From Siphonodentalium dalli (taxonomy: Eukaryota > Mollusca > Scaphopoda > Gadilida > Siphonodentaliidae), in NCBI GenBank assembly GCA_032622095.1, contig CP136063.1, positions 281,721,426-281,785,425 on the forward strand: a stretch of 64,000 nt of DNA, given 5' to 3'. The first letter of the stretch is position 1, and every line of letters starts with the position of its first letter. Below are positions 1 to 13,100 of this stretch, piece after piece. Under the pieces are notes generated by a model. That model ran no database searches. It was given only the letters and a program-made list of their open reading frames with translations, and had not been told where the DNA came from. Both the position numbers and the translations under genes were made by a program.

Positions 1-110
1 TATTAAATTTTAATGTTGAATCTTCAAATTGATCCATTCTCACACATTTGAACCTCTAATTTGGTTGTTAAATCAGAGCATTATTAGGATGAATGCTTCC
101 CCAAGACTTG

Positions 111-230
111 CTGGCACTGTATTAATTATGACGTGCTCGTTTCCTCTAAGTGAACCGATAGCTAGAGTAGCTGGCACTGTATTAATTATGACATGCTCAT
201 TTTCTCTAAGTGAACCGATAGCTAGAGTAG
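111..230. repeat. 60-bp tandem duplication, open on both strands
   Basis: Two copies starting CTGGCACTGTATTAATTATG, differing at three bases. On the minus strand it reads ATLAIGSLRENEHVIINTVP twice in frame, then SLGEAFILIML and stop; on the plus strand a frame is also open. No family is recognised. It could be the end of another minus-strand gene or plain repeat. Confidence 0.5.
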
Positions 231-333
231 CTGCAGCTTCTTCAGGATATTTTCACCTAAGTTGGAGTCTATATTCCTTGTGACAGAATTTAGGAATTGC
301 AGGAACACAATATAACACATGAGATTATGATGT

Positions 334-603
334 CTTAACACTTTCATGATGGGAGCTGCGCTAGTGCAGCATTAAAGGTCATGTGCCAGTGCATTCTCTT
401 ATATATCTGAGTCTCCCATAGAGAGACTTGCTTATATAAGAGAATGCTCTGGCTTACAATATTAAGGTAAATATTGTTAAGCCAATGTATTTTCCCATAT
501 ATGCATATGCGAGACTCCCTATGGGAGACTCGCATATATAAGATAATGCATTGGCACAGGGTTTTCACAAAATTTCAGGAAGCTCCAGTCATGGAATGGT
601 TAA
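334..603. mobile_element. TTAA miniature element, family 1
   Basis: TTAA at both ends, ends of the type CCCTTTCATGATGGGAGC and GCTCCAGTCATGGAA(G)GG. The interior is two hairpins, each with arms reading CATTCTCTTATATATGCGAG, joined by a short AAATATTGTTA spacer. TTAA targets plus CCC ends are piggyBac-like. Lies just past the 3' end of the Grx gene. Confidence 0.82.
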
Positions 604-607
604 GTAA

Positions 608-613
608 TTTTAT
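608..613 (-). terminator. Candidate poly(A) signal AATAAA
   Basis: AATAAA on the minus strand about 430 bases after the stop of the Grx-DEP-DUF547 gene, just before a TTAA miniature element. It is only a hexamer match in AT-rich DNA, so weak. Confidence 0.22.
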
Positions 614-924
614 TCACTACTGGGACCTGTTTCATATTCATGTCGAGGTGCCCAAATCCAGGTGAAATTTAAAAGGCATTACATCCCTGATTTTGTTTGT
701 GTTGGAACTGGTATCTCTTAGTATATGATCAGCCCATGGTGAGTCCGTGATCAGACATCAGTCAGATTAGTTATGTTGATTCCACCTCATATGATTTGCC
801 CGTGGTCAGATGAGTCAGATAAATTATCCAAACATATTTCAGATATTCCACATTGAATGAACAATCCATGATCAGTCAGATATGTTTATGATGATACCAC
901 CTTGAATGAACGGTCAATGATTAG

Positions 925-1112
925 TCATATGTGTTTTATCAGCTCACGATCAGCTGGATGAGTTTATGTTCCAAATGAATTTGAGATATTCCACTTTGTA
1001 TGATCGACCCATGATAAGTCATATGTGTTTTATCGTCTCATGATCAGTCGGATGAGTTTATGTTCCAATCGTACTTGAGATATTCCACTTTGTATGATCG
1101 ACCTTTGACGAG
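925..1112 (-). repeat. 94-bp tandem duplication of the terminal coding segment and stop
   Basis: Two head-to-tail copies (925-1018 and 1019-1112). The upper one is the real end of exon 10. The lower one still reads as an open SYKVEYLKFIWNINSSS followed by TGA, with the DW pair changed. More degenerate copies continue toward about 724, recognisable by repeated TGATCA and GTGGAAT words. All lie in the putative 3' UTR. Confidence 0.8.
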
Positions 1113-1169
1113 CTCTTGAAGTTGGTTTCGCTTCTCTCCTGATAGATGATTAGATATCCACTGTAAAAC
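1044..1169 (-). CDS. Exon 10 of the Grx-DEP-DUF547 gene: C-terminus and stop
   Basis: 41 codons and TGA. It codes VLQWISNHL, a short linker, and YKVEYLKYDWNIN, the tryptophan-containing strand that closes DUF547. Acceptor ATTGCAG, phase 0. The segment holding the last 23 codons, the stop and about 25 bp of 3' UTR is tandemly repeated downstream, one copy clear and two or three very degenerate. Confidence 0.85.
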   Translation of the reverse strand, partial: VLQWISNHLSGEKRNQLQELVKGRSYKVEYLKYDWNINSSD

Positions 1170-4100
1170 CTGCAATATGCAAATTGAAATATTATAATCT
1201 AAGAACCATTTGCCATATACAATGGAGTCGATTAGGCCATAATTAAAAGATTGTTTGTTTCCTCTCTCCCGGCTGATTGATTTTTTTGCTGCTGACTCAA
1301 AATATTATAATCCTCTGGTTTTTCAATAATTTTTTTTACCAGCTGTAAGTTTTGATTAAAATATAATCTGTATTAAATAAACTGTGTTTCCTATAGGGAC
1401 TGTATTTGGAAGTATTCAATACAAATGCCGAGGATTATATTTTTGTTGCAACTGACTGTTGGATCAAAGGAAAGTCAAACTTCAGAAGAAATATGGGATA
1501 CATGTAGTTCTTCCTGTCTGTGCCCAATTAATAAGGGGGAAAAACATTCCAAAAATGAAATCTAATTAACTATTTAATACAATGTTTTTTATACATGTTT
1601 TATTTGTATAAAAACAATGCATTAATTAATATTGCAGGAAGAACGCTTCACCTCATTTGGTTTATGAAATTAATTTGTTTAGTTTTATACCTATGGACCC
1701 AGCCCCAAAATATGGGTCAGGAGAGGGGAAACAAAATCTGTTAATGATGGTTTTACTTGTACAGAATATAGGTGCTTCAATTTATCTTACAATTGCTTCC
1801 CTCCCCCAAATTTCATGTGGAAAATACTAGGTGGCTTCCTATTCCTTATCCATGATCAGTCTTTGAAATTGGTTACAGCAATAAGAACATGCCACAGTAA
1901 TAAATTTGCCATATGATATTTTTCCTAATTTCGAGGGCTGCATGATGGTGTAGCATAGCAGTAAGCTACCCAGTTAGGGAAATCCCTTTGTGCTTCATTC
2001 ATTATTTATTATATTCATTATCAGCAACTTTCATCACTTTTATAGCAAATTTTACTTTATTAATTATACTTTACTAATTATTATTTATATTATTATCTAT
2101 ATTTATGAGGAACCTAACTAAAAAAATGTATAATTCACTTATTTAAAGTTTCACCTCGTTGATAATGCCACACTCAATACTGAGTACAGACTTGCTCAAA
2201 ACAAACTTTGATGCTCTGATAATCTAGCTCTCATTTTCAAAACTTTTTTTCTTGACCAGATTGCTTTGATAAATCAAAATGTTTGACAATCCTCTTTCCA
2301 ATGCTGTATATCATTAATTAAATATAATAATAAGTTTAAACATTCTGTGCAGCTATGATATTAAATTGACCTCAAATGTACCTGTATAATTACATTTTAT
2401 CATTTGTGCATTTTATTTATATATTTCCTGACGGTGTGTTCATAAAATGCATTATGAGATTGGTAAATTTGCGGTGTCAAACAGACATAAAGTTCGCTCT
2501 AGCACTGGGTGAATAATGTGTATCATGACGTATTCATAACAATATCATGCATTTGAAATCAAATGAAAGCTAGTTACATGTAATCTTTAGTTGATGTATT
2601 CTCCCATTCAGTTATAGAAGTATACATTATAATGGTATATATCATTCATTTGGAGGGATGTTTTGATGATACAAGTGCAGATGGCATATAATTCCTCATG
2701 TTGAATTTAACCCTTTCTGTACTAAATACTCTTTGATGAATAGTTCACTTAGGAAATGTTCAGATAATAAGTTCAACAAACTGACATAGGTCATTTGGTG
2801 AACTTATTATCTGAACAATTCCCTCCAATAAATAGGAATCCTTCGGAACTTTTATTAGCAGTCATCTGCTTATTTTTCCTGAACATCCCTCCAGATGAAT
2901 AATAGACCATTCCAATGTATACTTTTATTACTAAATGGGAGAATCCATTCAGTATAGAAAGGGTTAATATTGATGCTTTAATTAAGACTTCTGGTGTTTT
3001 GGCTGATATTTTAACATACTTTGGCGAAAGTAGTCAAATAATGGTAATTAAATCCATCCTAATTGGAATCACACAAGCCCTCAACAATCTTAGTGAAAAT
3101 TGTTCCATCTTATAAACCATTTTTGTAAAACCATGTTACTTTTATAATAAAAGGTGCTATTTTATAAATATAAAATGTTGTTATTGATATAGTTCCACTA
3201 GCCTGTCACATCAATATAGTAGTTCATGCGGCTTACAAAGAATCCGGGGGGTAACAGTGTTCAGACGAGTGCAATGCATTACGATGGTAAGATTTACCGT
3301 TCACATGGATGAGTTGTAACAGTAAGATTTACCGTTCACATGGGTGAGTTGTGTTATAATACAGATCAAGCTTCTGATAGTTGCTTATAAGTTCAATATT
3401 GGAATAAATGCAATATTACAGATAAATCTATCTGTTACAGGTGCATTATATGATAAATCGATTTATAATTTAATGGGGGATTTCATTTTGTAATCGAAGG
3501 GTTAACGGACTGCTGATACCCACCTCCTCGGTATTCTTGCCGAAATCCACGGAGTACCACTTGAGTATCTGTGAGAGCTTGATCACTTTTTTATCCATGT
3601 CTATAGAGCACCCATCATCTCCATCTAGGAAAGCCTCGGCCGCCATAGTAAGCTCTTCTTGCACTCCCTGAAAGCAACCAAAAATAATAAAATTATATAG
3701 ATAGGAAAGCCTCGGCCGCCATAGTAAGCTCTTCTTGCACTCCCTGAAAGCAACCAAAAATAATAAAATTATATAGATAGGAAAGCCTCGGCCGCCATAG
3801 TAAGCTCTTCTTGCACTCCCTGAAAGCAACCAAAAATAAGAAAAATTATACGTATAGATAGGAAAAAATTCAAATAAATTCAGCTAAATATTGATGTATT
3901 TTGCATTGGAATTAGTACTAATTTCAGCTGTTCGTGCCTTTATTATCTGAAAATGCCTACAACTGAGTGGCTGGGAATATATCGAGAATACCTACAGTTT
4001 GTGTTTGAATACAGAATTATCTCATGAGCATCTGGAAATTAATATTGAATTTTTACGAGCTCTTTCCAGACACGAATGAGATATCTCAGGTATTCTATAA

Positions 4101-7100
4101 ATAAATGTAGGTGTTCTTTTTTTTAATATGTGCCTAATTAATGGTTAAAGTTGTTAAATTATGCAGCATTTTCACTTTTAATAGCACCATAAGTTAAACA
4201 ATACATGGAAAGCAACACCTGGTTAACCCAAATGTTTTACACCGATCAGTTGATAGGTAGCAAACCGCTATCAAGTCATGACGGGCAAGCTACAATGATA
4301 TAACTAAACGCGATTTCACTGTAGCGTCTAAAAGATACATACGACGATTTACGTTTCGGTAATTTTCCTCTATTTTATAGGCAAGCATATAATAAATTTA
4401 ACAGCACCATAACTTAACTTTAACCCTTTCTCTGATTGTTGTCTGCTTAAACTATCTGAACTTCCCAGAAAAATGAAGAATAGAGGTTTCCACACATATT
4501 CATTAGTGGGAGGAGCTTACTGTTGCTAGGAGACAGGCCTTTGCAGAAATACATAAATTAAAAAGTTTTACATGCCCTTCTATATGATAAACTACACCCA
4601 AAAACATAATTTTTTTCATCTTTAATTGAAGATTATGATGAGTGTCACGCATAATGAAAACAGTATTATAATCATGGTTTAATTTCCTATATCATTGCAT
4701 CAATCAAAATTTCAGTACATTGTAATTGGACCAATAAAAATATGTGTTTTCTATCCAGTATTTAGTGCGAAATTAGTTTTTTTTTTTTTAAATCAAAAGC
4801 GGAATATTTTCCTACTTTTCTTCAATTATTTGGTCTAAAATGGCTTGAAATCAGTTGGAAAATTCCAACCACATGGTTAGGTTCGATATTTGTAACAGTT
4901 GGAAACTTTGAGAGGTACCAACAGGTGGGTTTTAACAGGTGGGTATAGTTTCGTTATAAGCCTTCGTTGTGTACTAACCTTTGTTGTGTAGGTTTTGATG
5001 GGTGGACAACTCTTGGCACCACAAACTAAGGCAAAGTGAATCATGGGTTCCACTTCCTCCAACGCAACCTTTAGACGAACATCTGATTTACCGAATGGCT
5101 TTGTCATCATACCTGCAGATAAATACAAGTATAAGCTAGTGTGTTTCATCATCTCATAACAGGGTACTCCCTAGTCACTTTAACCCTTTCTATACTAAAT
5201 GGATTCTACATTCAGATATAAAAGTATACAATGGAATGTCCTATTATTCATTTAGAGGGTTGTTCAGGGTAATAAATGTAGACAGAAAAACTGATAATAC
5301 AAGAGCACATAGATTAATATTCATTATGAAATGTTCAGGTAATAAGTTTGTTTAACTTATTAACTGAACATTTTCTAAGGAATTAGTCCAAGTCTTCTCG
5401 TACTAAAACCAGCTAAGATATTGGGATGGAGATGCTGGTCTTTAGTCCAAGCCCGCCTGCATAGGCTTCTTATAACACGACTTACGCCCAGGATCTGTGG
5501 CGGGAATTTGTGGTGTATTTTACTCGATTTACCTAGCAAATCAATACGTGATGCTATATACATCGGAAAGGGTGACATCTTATGGTCATAATGGTGTATA
5601 ATAATCTAACTTTAATGTTAAATTACACATAGAATATTCCGGTTGATTGCCACAAACATCGCTTTTTTCTCTCTGTTTGTTTACACTTTAACTGAAAGCC
5701 GAAGTGGTCCGAATAACTTCGGCATAATCCGCTGTTTGTTCTGGGTATTCTAGTTTCCGTTTCTATATATAGCGCGGGGTTTTCCGAACAAAATGGCGAA
5801 AACCGATCGCCCCAAAGTCCAGTTTCCTATGTGCTTTGAGAACAATTCCCGCACTAAAAATTTAATGACATAATGGAGGATCAAAACGGTAGTTTTGTTG
5901 ACAATTTTCACAAGCAACTTGTCAAAATTGGAGCAAATTAGAACTCTTGTGTCTGACTTGCCATGCGTGTGAGTTTCATCCATGTACATTTTGACTTTTG
6001 TGTTGATAAAATAATCGGAGAACCGAATCACACAGTTTCGAAATATAGTTCTTCCGTTTTAGTGGGACTTTTCAAACTTAAGGGTCAGACGCACGTTTTG
6101 CCAAAATTTCCTTGTATTTCAAAATGTATTTTCTCTAAATCTATCAGGAATATCTTTGTGAAATTTTGTACAAGAGAATATTGTGGTACCATACATAAGA
6201 ACCATTGGACATTTGGTTATTATAATCTCATTTACTTTACTTTTATGGCATGACAAATCTTTAAAATTTCACTGTGTTCAGGTACCGAGAACTACTGTAA
6301 AACAAATATTTTTCGAAAGTGCATTTCATATATACATGATATCATATCTGAAGATCATGAGAGGAGACTTAATTTTTCTTGATTCATGAAATTAAATGAT
6401 TATTTTCATTCAGAAAGACAACTACCATAAATAATTTTTTATAATTGAGAATTTTCATGCCATGCTTGTTGGTCATTGAAAAATTGGGCTCAGTTGAGTT
6501 CTGGGTCATGGGTTCATAACCAAGTTAAATCTGACCACCATATCTCTTAACACTGTGGCCTAATTTCTGTTGATTGCTCCCTGCTTGAGTGGACAGCACC
6601 ACATTTGAACATTTGTTTTCATTGGGCTGGCATATTTGTGACTGCTTTATTCTTCATTATAATACATGGGGTATGATGCTATAATATGCAATTAAAAAGC
6701 TAACTCAACATTATGATACAAATGAAGCCTCCTCTCATGGAGTCAAGACAATAAGCTATTTGATGGTTGACATGTTATTTGAAATTATAATTTTTTCTGG
6801 CAGTTCTCGGTACCTAAAGGGACAGAAACGAAACAAATATTTTCAACCTCTCAAATGTATTAAAATCCATTATTGTTATGTCTCTTTATTATTGCTCTGA
6901 TTCTATATATAATGAAAATTATCATACGTAAAATTCAAGATTTTTCACCAGATAGATCCAGAGAAATTCTTTGTGGAAAATCACTTGCCATTTCTGGCTG
7001 GATTTACTGTGATTTATGCAAAACGTGCGTCTCCCCCTTAAGGTTCAAAATTTATACAAATTTGGTTTGATTTTTTGTGTGCTTAACAAGAGCAGTATAT

Positions 7101-10100
7101 TGCTCTGTTCGCTTAGTATATATCTTAATTTCGCGGAAGTCCACCAAATGTGGGTGAAATGTATAGCACCATATAAGGCATATTATTTATTCTAATGCTC
7201 GTTGTGTTTACACTGTTTTAAACTTTGAGAGGGTTGTAATTCCCGTAATTTATTTAATGTATTACATTTATATCTCCAATGTTTAATTAATCTATTTATT
7301 TTTTATTTATTGACACATATAATTATGATTACAATGGAGAATTTATCGTAATTTGCGTTGTTAGTCGAATATCTACGGAATATTTTCAACGGAAAATGCC
7401 GAACACAGTTCGCGAGGTCAACTGAGTTCGCATACTTTTAAAAATTTGTAAACATTGCGGTAAATGTCACTTTTTGCATTAAATTACCACTTTCAATTCA
7501 CAACTGATGTGGGTTTCAGATCAAATAGCATGTCTTCTGCGGAAAATATCCGTTTATTGTCGCAATTGTGATATTTTATTTCATATAATTGTGGTTTTAT
7601 TTGAGCGGGTCATTAATGCTTAACTCGAAGGCTATGTGCGCAATCTCGGACTAAACACCAGCATCTCCATCCCAATATCTTAGCTGGTTTTAGTACGAGA
7701 AGACTTGGACTACTCATCAATGAGTATTTAGTAAAGAAATGGTTAAAAAACCACGATAATCAAGCCTGCAAATATTGTGTCCCCAAAGAGTGAATTCAGT
7801 AACGCTATTCCCCACAGAGGGCTAGAATCACTAAATGTGCCTCTGTAACCTCATTCTGCTTAGGCCTGAACTGCTGTGAGAGACATAGGATCAGAATGAA
7901 GCTTCTCAGTTGAAGTTGGTGATGTTGACCCATTATTAGTCACCTCGATTACGTATTTTATCTTCTGAAAATTAGGGGATATAGAAACTTCCCAGAAGAG
8001 GAAAATTAACTAAAACAATGTTCATTTGAGACTACGGATACTTCCCAAAAGATAAGACCACAGCAGAATTAGGTCCCCAGCGGGTGAATTTTGTGATGCT
8101 AGCCCACTGTGCGGGATAGCGTCACTAAATTCACCCTCTGGGGACCTCATTCTGCACATGACAGACACCTTATTTGCAGACTTGATGATAATCTTATCAG
8201 ATTTACATCTCTAGAATTCCAATCCAGATCCTACTTCTAGGATGGGGCTTTCACAAGATGACATAATAAATTGTTTCCAAATATTGAGCGCATACCTGGT
8301 GCAGTAAATGTTTGTGAGAATCGTATTATTTATATGGAGCGCATGCCTAGTGCAGTAAATGTTTGTGAGAATCGTATTATTTAGTAGTAGTTATAAAAGC
8401 AACAGGATGTAAAAATCAGTAATGAATAAAGTGAATGGAACTTTTGGAATTAGGATAGCACCCAAGTGGAGGAGTTTCGGTAGAAGACATCCCCCATCAA
8501 TCAAGATTTTCAAGCTGCCTCCATGCATAATAAATAATTGTCCTACATAACTTACCAACGCCTTTTCTGTTGCTCCTGAGGACGCCGTTCTCAATATCCT
8601 GGAGGGAGTATTGCTGGCCGCCAATAATATACTTAACAGTGTTGAAAAACTGAAAATGATAAAGATTAGTCTTGGATTATTCATATAAGGTCAACAGGAC
8701 GAGCCCTTGAAAGTGGTGTTTGTCTTGTATGGCATTGCTTTAGATGTGCATGAAATTTTATGTTGGCTTCCATGTCTTTTTCTAAGGCATTGCATTAATT
8801 TTGCCGGAGCTAATTTTGTGGCAGGGTTCACTATGTATATGGCCAAATTGAATGGGCAATGCCCAATTGTTTTTTAAATGGACAAAGAAAAAAATTTCAT
8901 TTTGCCAAAGTTTTTCAAGTCGGCAATCAGCTCTCTGATTATCATCAACAGGTTAATCAGAAGTTGTTTTTCTGTTTATGGATAAAGATTTATCAAAAGT
9001 CAAACAAACTTATACAAAAACAATGATGATTAGCTGCAAGTATAGCGTCCTTCAATACAATACTTCAACGCTTTTTTATTTAAAAATAAGACAATATAGG
9101 CAAATCAGTGCTAATTTATATAATACTAGCAGCTTAGCCCGCCACTGGCGTGGTTGGTCAGAAACATGACATTTTTTAAATTATTTTTTTTAAATTCTGC
9201 CTTTTTTATTTTTCAATGAGTTAATTCTGCCTTTTTAATCAAGAGAAATGATGGTACCCGTCCCTAAAAGAGGTATGATTTACGGGAAAAACTGACCCGA
9301 TGAAAATCTCCCCCTTCCTAGGAACGACAGACATAAGAATCACACAACACGCATTTTTTGTTTTAATTCTGCCTTTTTAATCAAGAGAAATGATGGTACC
9401 CGTCCCTAGGGCGGAAAAACTGACCCGATGAAATTTTCGATGTAAATCTCCCCCGTTCCTACGAACGACAGACATAAGAATCACACGACACGCATTTGTT
9501 GTTTTCCAATGAGTTAATTCTGCCTTTTTAATCAAGATAAATGCATTCCGGTTCCGGTGCGTTTTGTGATTCGATGAAAATCTCCCCCGTTCCTAGGAAC
9601 GACAGACATAAGAATCACACGACACGCATTTGTTGTTTTCCAATGAGTTAATTCTGCCTTTTTAATCAAGATAAATGCATTCCTGTCCCGGTGCGTTTTG
9701 TATCCCCGTAGTTTCGTACGCATTCGTACGCATAGGTGACCGTTTAGCAACGCCGATGGCAATAAAGAGCGTTACTCGGTTAACAATGCCAAATTTGGTT
9801 AATATAAAGAGCGTGTCTGCTTTAACCACCGCAGTGCCGAAGACGGTGATTTTGATGATTGGGAGTGGAGAATGAGTGCTCAGAGCTTCTCCAAAACGCC
9901 GCGACGACGATTCCCATGGGATTTTACCATTAGATGGGAAGTTTGAGCTCAATCGAGCCAGCCGTTTTCGAGTGTATAGAGGACAAATATACACATATAT
10001 TATTTACACATATATTTATACGTAGTTCTCAAAATATATATAACTAGCCGATGAGCCCGACGTTGTCCAGGCTATTCAAAAACCAAATTCGATAGCTCTA

Positions 10101-13100
10101 CCCAGCCCGACGTTGTCCGGGCTATTCAAAAAGAGCTCTACCCGTTTCCGAGATCTCGTCTGCGCATGCGCGAAGCTGGCGTCGCACGGGCTCGGCGACC
10201 CGATAAAATTCGTATCCAGGGCAAGATACATTCACATACCAAATTTCAAGTCGATAGCTCCACCCGTTTCCGAGATCTCATCTGCGCATGCGCGAAGCTG
10301 GCGTCGCACGGGCTCGGCGACCCGATAAAATTCGTATCCGGGGCAAGATACATTCACATTGCAAATTTCAAGTCGATAGCTCCACCCGTTTCCGAGATCT
10401 CGTCTGCGCATGCGCGAAGCGGGCGCCGCACAGGCTCGCCAATACGACAACAACGACCGCCTGATCAAACTACACACACGTACCAAGTTTCGTCCCGATC
10501 GATCGAGATTCGTAGATTTGTATAAATGACATACAGACATACAGACAAACATACAGACAGACAGACAAACAGAGGTCTTCAAAATATATATGAGACTAGC
10601 CGATGAGCCCGATGTTGTCCGGGCTATTCAAAAACCAAATTTCAAGTCGATATCTCCACCCATTTCCGAGATCTGGTCTGCGCATGTGCGAAGCTGGCGT
10701 CGCACGGGCTCGCGACCCGATAAAATTCGTATCCTGGGCAAGATACATTCACATACCAAATTTCAAGTCGATAGCTCCACCCGTTTCCGAGATCTCGTCT
10801 GCGCATGCGCGAAGCTGGCGTCGCACGGGCTCGGCGACCCGATAAAATTCGTATCCGGGGCAAGATACATTCACATACCAAATTTCAAGTCGATAGCTCC
10901 ACCCGTTTCCGAGATCTCGTCTGCGCATGCGCGAAGCTGACGTAGCACGGGCTCGGCGACCCGATAAAATTCGTATTCGGGGCAAGATACATGTACATTC
11001 ACATACCAAATTTCAAGTCGATAGCTCCACCTGTTTCCGAGATCTCGTCTGCGCATGCGCTGCACGGGCGTCGCACGGGCTCGCCAATATGACAACGACC
11101 ACCGCCTGGTCAAACTACACACACGTACCAAGTTTCGTCCCGATCGGTCGAGAATCGTAGATTTGTATTAATGACAGACAAACAGACAGACAAACAGACA
11201 GACAGAGGTCTTCAAAATATATATGAGATACTAGCCGATGAGCCCGACGTTGTCCGGGCTATTCAAAAACCAAATTTCAAGTCGATAGCTCTACCCAGCC
11301 CGACGTTGTCCGGGCTATTCAAAAACCAAATTTCAAGTCGATAGCTCCACCCGTTTCCGAGATCTCGTCTGCACATGCGCGAAGCTGGCGTCGCACGGGC
11401 TCGACGACCCAATAAAATTCGTATCCGGGGCAAGATACATTCACATACCAAATTTCAAGTCGATGGCTCCACCCGTTTCCGAATCCCGTCTGCGCATGCG
11501 CGAAGCGGGCGCCGCACGGGCTCGCCAATAGGACAACGTCCATCGCCTGGTCAAACTACACACACGTACCAAGTTTCGTCCCGATCGGTCGAGAATCGTA
11601 GATTTGTATAAATGACAGACAAACATACAGACAGACAGACAGACAGAGGTCTTCAAAATATATATGAGATATTGATATATGTTACAGTGCTAGATCTATT
11701 TCAGTTTTTGCTGTTTTCATCGATGCACATTTCCATTGTCACTATTGTCCAACTCCAAAATTTTTCAGTTATTTTTGTGAGGCTGTTTTGGTTTTAGTTT
11801 CTGTTTTCTCAATGATCTCATGTTTTTATACGCCTGTTTGAAAAAAACGGTTGTATTATGTAAATGGGTTGTCTGACCGTCAGTCCGCTTTTGGTTTCTG
11901 GATGATAACTTTAGATTGAATCGAGTGAACTGAACCAAATTTGGTATGTTAGTTTACCACCACAAAATACAGATCAAGTTCGAATATGGGTTTTGTCCTC
12001 ATGATTTTGACTGAGTTATGCCCCTTTTTTTACTTAGATTTTACTTGATATGCGGTTTCCAGTTCTGGTTGATAAACAAATTTGGTATGTGAATTTTTCA
12101 GTCAAAAAAAAAAACACTTGAAGTTATTGTGTTTTATTTTTGTTATTATTTCGTCTTAAGTCAAAGGTTTCAAACAAATGAATTAAACCTTGCCCCACTC
12201 TACTCCAGAAACGGGCATATTATGCCACGCCCCGACGGCGTGCTCTTGTTGGTTTTTCAAATTCAGCCTAAGTTTCTGAGAAATGGCCAAACAAATTCAG
12301 AAATGGCCAAAATATTTGCCATAAGAATTTTCTGGTCAGCGTGAACCCTGTTTCGAGGACTGTATTTATTATACTTTTGAAAAAATATATCAAATATACA
12401 TTTTTTTTCATTTAATAAATATTCACCACCACGTAGACCCTTTCCATGCAATCGAGACCAAATGGGTGATAAATATAATTCTCTTGCTATTTTCATCCAA
12501 ATTAAGTGGGAAAATAAGTGCAAAATCATGTAATAAAACAATTGAACCCCTTTTTAACCCTTCCATGACTGGAGCTTCCTGAAATTTTGCGAAAACCCTG
12601 TGCCAATGCAATAATTCTCTTATACATGTATATGCGATTCTCTCTTAGGGAGCCTTGCATATATAAGAGAATGCATTGGGCAATCCATAAGTACCTTGAC
12701 CTTGTAAGTCAGTGAATTATCTTATATATGCTCCAATATATAAGAGAATGCACTTACACAGGATCTTTTAATGCTGCACAAACACAGCTCCCATCATGAA
12801 AGGGTTAAAAATTCACTGGTGATCCATTTAGAGGGACCGTCAGCTAATAACTTAAAATAAGTTCAATAAACAGCCTCAGACAGTGATTCTCTGTCTGGCA
12901 TTTATTAGTGCAATCTCAAGATCTCTACAAGTGAATAGTTGACAATTCCAATGTATACTGTACTGGATGGGAGAGACCATTCAGCCACCATATGGTTAAA
13001 CTGCTACAGGACATAGATATATTTAGTACTCGAAAGAGAATGCACTGGCTTACAAGGTCAAGGTAAATATTGTTAGGCCAATGTATTCTTTTCTATGGGA

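Noticed and set aside
344-665. Short open frames in the family-1 elements
   Set aside because: The same frames recur in each miniature element and translate hairpin arms.
3470-3829. 119-codon minus-strand frame as a single exon
   Set aside because: Only its first part (3524-3667) is exon 9; the rest is frame-shifted repeat copies.
10045-10085. Hammerhead ribozyme in AGCCGATGAGCCCG
   Set aside because: Core is CCGATGA rather than CTGATGA, and the matching GAAA segment is absent.
10040-11672. Overlapping open frames of 60-119 codons as genes
   Set aside because: They are translations of the 122-bp subrepeat in several frames on both strands.
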